Part shown: one piece after another, positions 14,310 through 15,155 of the stretch
Layout: every line of letters begins with the position of its first letter
Position numbering within the stretch: position 1 is the stretch's first letter
Source: JANWHF01 sp036276235
GTDB lineage: Bacteria; Planctomycetota; Phycisphaerae; Tepidisphaerales; Tepidisphaeraceae
Length of the DNA: 15,155 nt
Direction of reading: 5' to 3'
NCBI GenBank assembly: GCA_036276235.1
Contig: DATBDZ010000178.1
Coordinates: 1-15,155 of the forward strand
Translations under genes and position numbers: made by a program
The notes under the pieces: generated by a model
Database searches by the model: none
What the model saw: the letters and a program-made list of their open reading frames with translations, nothing else
Told to the model about the DNA's origin: nothing

Positions 14310-14410
14310 GAATTTGAGGATCGAGAATGGAGGATGGAGGATGGAGGATGCAGGATGGCGGAATGCCAACGCCCTTCTATCCTCCATCCTCAATCCTCCA
14401 TCCTCAAATT
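14310..14410. repeat. Palindrome with 7-base GGAGGAT tandem units in the arms
   Basis: The outer ends AATTTGAGGAT (14311-14321) and ATCCTCAAATT (14400-14410) are complementary. Between them the left arm carries four or five units of GGAGGAT-type repeat and the right arm its complement (ATCCTCC). Like 1095-1159, the arms are internally tandem, not self-folding. It begins 10 bases beyond the stop of the minus-strand gene at 14420. Confidence 0.8.
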
Positions 14411-14419
14411 CGCGTCCAA

Positions 14420-14956
14420 TCAGCCCGCCTGAACCGGCTTCAGCGTGACCGATCGCAAATCCATCACCGCCTGCCCCGGCTTGGTCAGCGGCTTAACGGT
14501 CAGCTCAAGCTTGCCGGCGGGAAGCTCGATCGTCCCGATTGTCCGTGCGACGAAATTCTGGAAGCCGCCGGTGTCTTGAACGGTGACCTTCAACTGTTGA
14601 TCGCCGACGGCAAAGACCACGTCGGATCCGCCTGATCCGCTGCCGCATCCTTGAAGGATGGTGACGATGTATTTTCCCGGCCGCTCGATCTGAAAATCCC
14701 AACTGATCCAGTCATCCTTTTTCGACCAGTAGCCGACCGTGTTTTTGTTTGGTGCCGGCTCGTATCGCACCGTCGTCCCATGCACGCTCACATCGCGCGC
14801 ATGCAGGAGCAGCGTTCCATCGGCGGCGGGCATCACCGTCACGCCGGATGATCGCGTCGTCGGCCGCGTCGAAGGTTGAGTCGTGGAGCCGCCGGCGAAA
14901 GCGCGTCCGCCGGCAATCAGAGTCAACAAGGTGAGGAGCCAAAGGAGGGTTCGCAT
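14420..14956 (-). CDS. Small secreted beta-sandwich (carbohydrate-binding-like) protein
   Basis: 178 residues. Signal peptide about 1-22 (MRTLLWLLTLLTLIAGGRAFAGG), then a Thr/Ser/Pro-rich linker to about 38. Residues about 60-175 form a single beta-rich domain: NTVGYWSKKDDWISWDFQI (72-90), RPGKYIVTILQGCGSGSGGS (92-111), TVQDTGGFQNFVARTIG, ELPAGKLELTVKP and a closing AVMDLRSVTLKP. This module resembles the C-terminal sandwich attached to planctomycete and bacteroidete sulfatases, fucosidases and related glycosidases, where it is thought to bind glycans. Here it stands alone with no catalytic domain. No Shine-Dalgarno is obvious. The terminator at 15017-15046 insulates it from whatever lies upstream, and the tandem terminators at 14165-14063 lie beyond its end. 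The carbohydrate-binding role is inferred from the module alone. Confidence 0.75.
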   Translation of the reverse strand: MRTLLWLLTLLTLIAGGRAFAGGSTTQPSTRPTTRSSGVTVMPAADGTLLLHARDVSVHGTTVRYEPAPNKNTVGYWSKKDDWISWDFQIERPGKYIVTILQGCGSGSGGSDVVFAVGDQQLKVTVQDTGGFQNFVARTIGTIELPAGKLELTVKPLTKPGQAVMDLRSVTLKPVQAG

Positions 14957-15016
14957 CGCCGGATGTTAAACGACGGACGCGTGCATAAAAAGTAAGTTGG
15001 TAAAAAGTGTGCGCAT

Positions 15017-15046
15017 AAAAAGGCCGCGGACGGGGGGATCCGCGGC
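15017..15046 (-). terminator. Intrinsic terminator (minus strand) for a gene beyond the right edge
   Basis: GCCGCGGA (15023-15030) pairs perfectly with TCCGCGGC (15039-15046). On the minus strand the stem is followed, after one base, by five Ts (plus-strand 15017-15021). Either a minus-strand gene lies to the right of the window, or this ends a leader or small RNA. Confidence 0.75.
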
Positions 15047-15052
15047 TGAGGG

Positions 15053-15155
15053 CTCTCAACTTGGGGGATGCGTCCGGAGGGGAGGCCGGACGGTTGAGAG
15101 AGTAGTTTAATGTCGGGGGGTGAAGAAGGAGGGGGGGAACCTTCTTCGGGGAGGA
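15053..15155. other. Gene-free right end with nested stem-loops and G-runs
   Basis: CTCTCAAC (15053-15060) pairs with GTTGAGAG (15093-15100), enclosing CGTCCGG (15071-15077) with CCGGACG (15086-15092). A second stem joins GAAGAAGG (15122-15129) to CCTTCTTC (15140-15147). Runs of five to seven Gs occur at 15032, 15063, 15115 and 15130 on the plus strand. No reading frame is supported. It could be the 3' untranslated region of a gene beyond the edge, or a structured RNA. Confidence 0.4.

Overview
The window looks like a high-GC chromosomal segment of a planctomycete, most likely from the Phycisphaerae/Tepidisphaera side. The evidence is two secreted proteins that open with the planctomycete LEPR-XLL export signature (LEPRRLLSA in the S53 peptidase, LEHRVLMSS in the haem peroxidase), a CxxC...CPECG zinc-ribbon membrane protein containing CAYDLRGLP, a WPQFRG-type PQQ beta-propeller, and many long intergenic palindromes. 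The lineage call is inference.

Layout. Plus strand, 1-9.4 kb: a 5'-truncated deoxyhypusine/homospermidine synthase family gene; a secreted SGNH (rhamnogalacturonan-acetylesterase-like) hydrolase; a secreted PQQ-type sugar dehydrogenase; a HI0933/BaiN flavoprotein; rsmH outside any division cluster; and a secreted PQQ-like beta-propeller. One minus-strand zinc-ribbon membrane protein (2550-3500) lies within this block and overlaps the 3' end of the esterase by 53 bp. Minus strand, 9.95-15 kb: an animal-type haem peroxidase with an SdrD-B-like C-terminal module, an S53 (sedolisin) peptidase without a propeptide, and a small secreted beta-sandwich protein. Three intrinsic terminators on the minus strand delimit this second block. 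The genes do not form an obvious operon. Most stand alone with private leaders, and the common theme is exported enzymes for polysaccharide, sugar and protein turnover. No rRNA, tRNA, CRISPR array or transposase gene was seen.

The most striking content is in the gaps. Eleven intergenic palindromes share one architecture. Each has two inverted arms, and in most of them each arm is itself a small hairpin closed by a four-base loop. Eight of the eleven, with five unrelated arm sequences, share the same core: GTACTC in the left arm (TACT at the apex) and GAGTAC in the right arm (AGTA at the apex; degenerate in one copy). Two others have TWTA-type loops and one has CTTG/CAAG. One copy (9479-9856) appears to have been split by another member (about 9490-9788). 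This suggests a mobile, REP/BIME-like or MITE-like superfamily in which the loop and fold are conserved rather than the stem sequence. No mobilising enzyme is encoded in the window.
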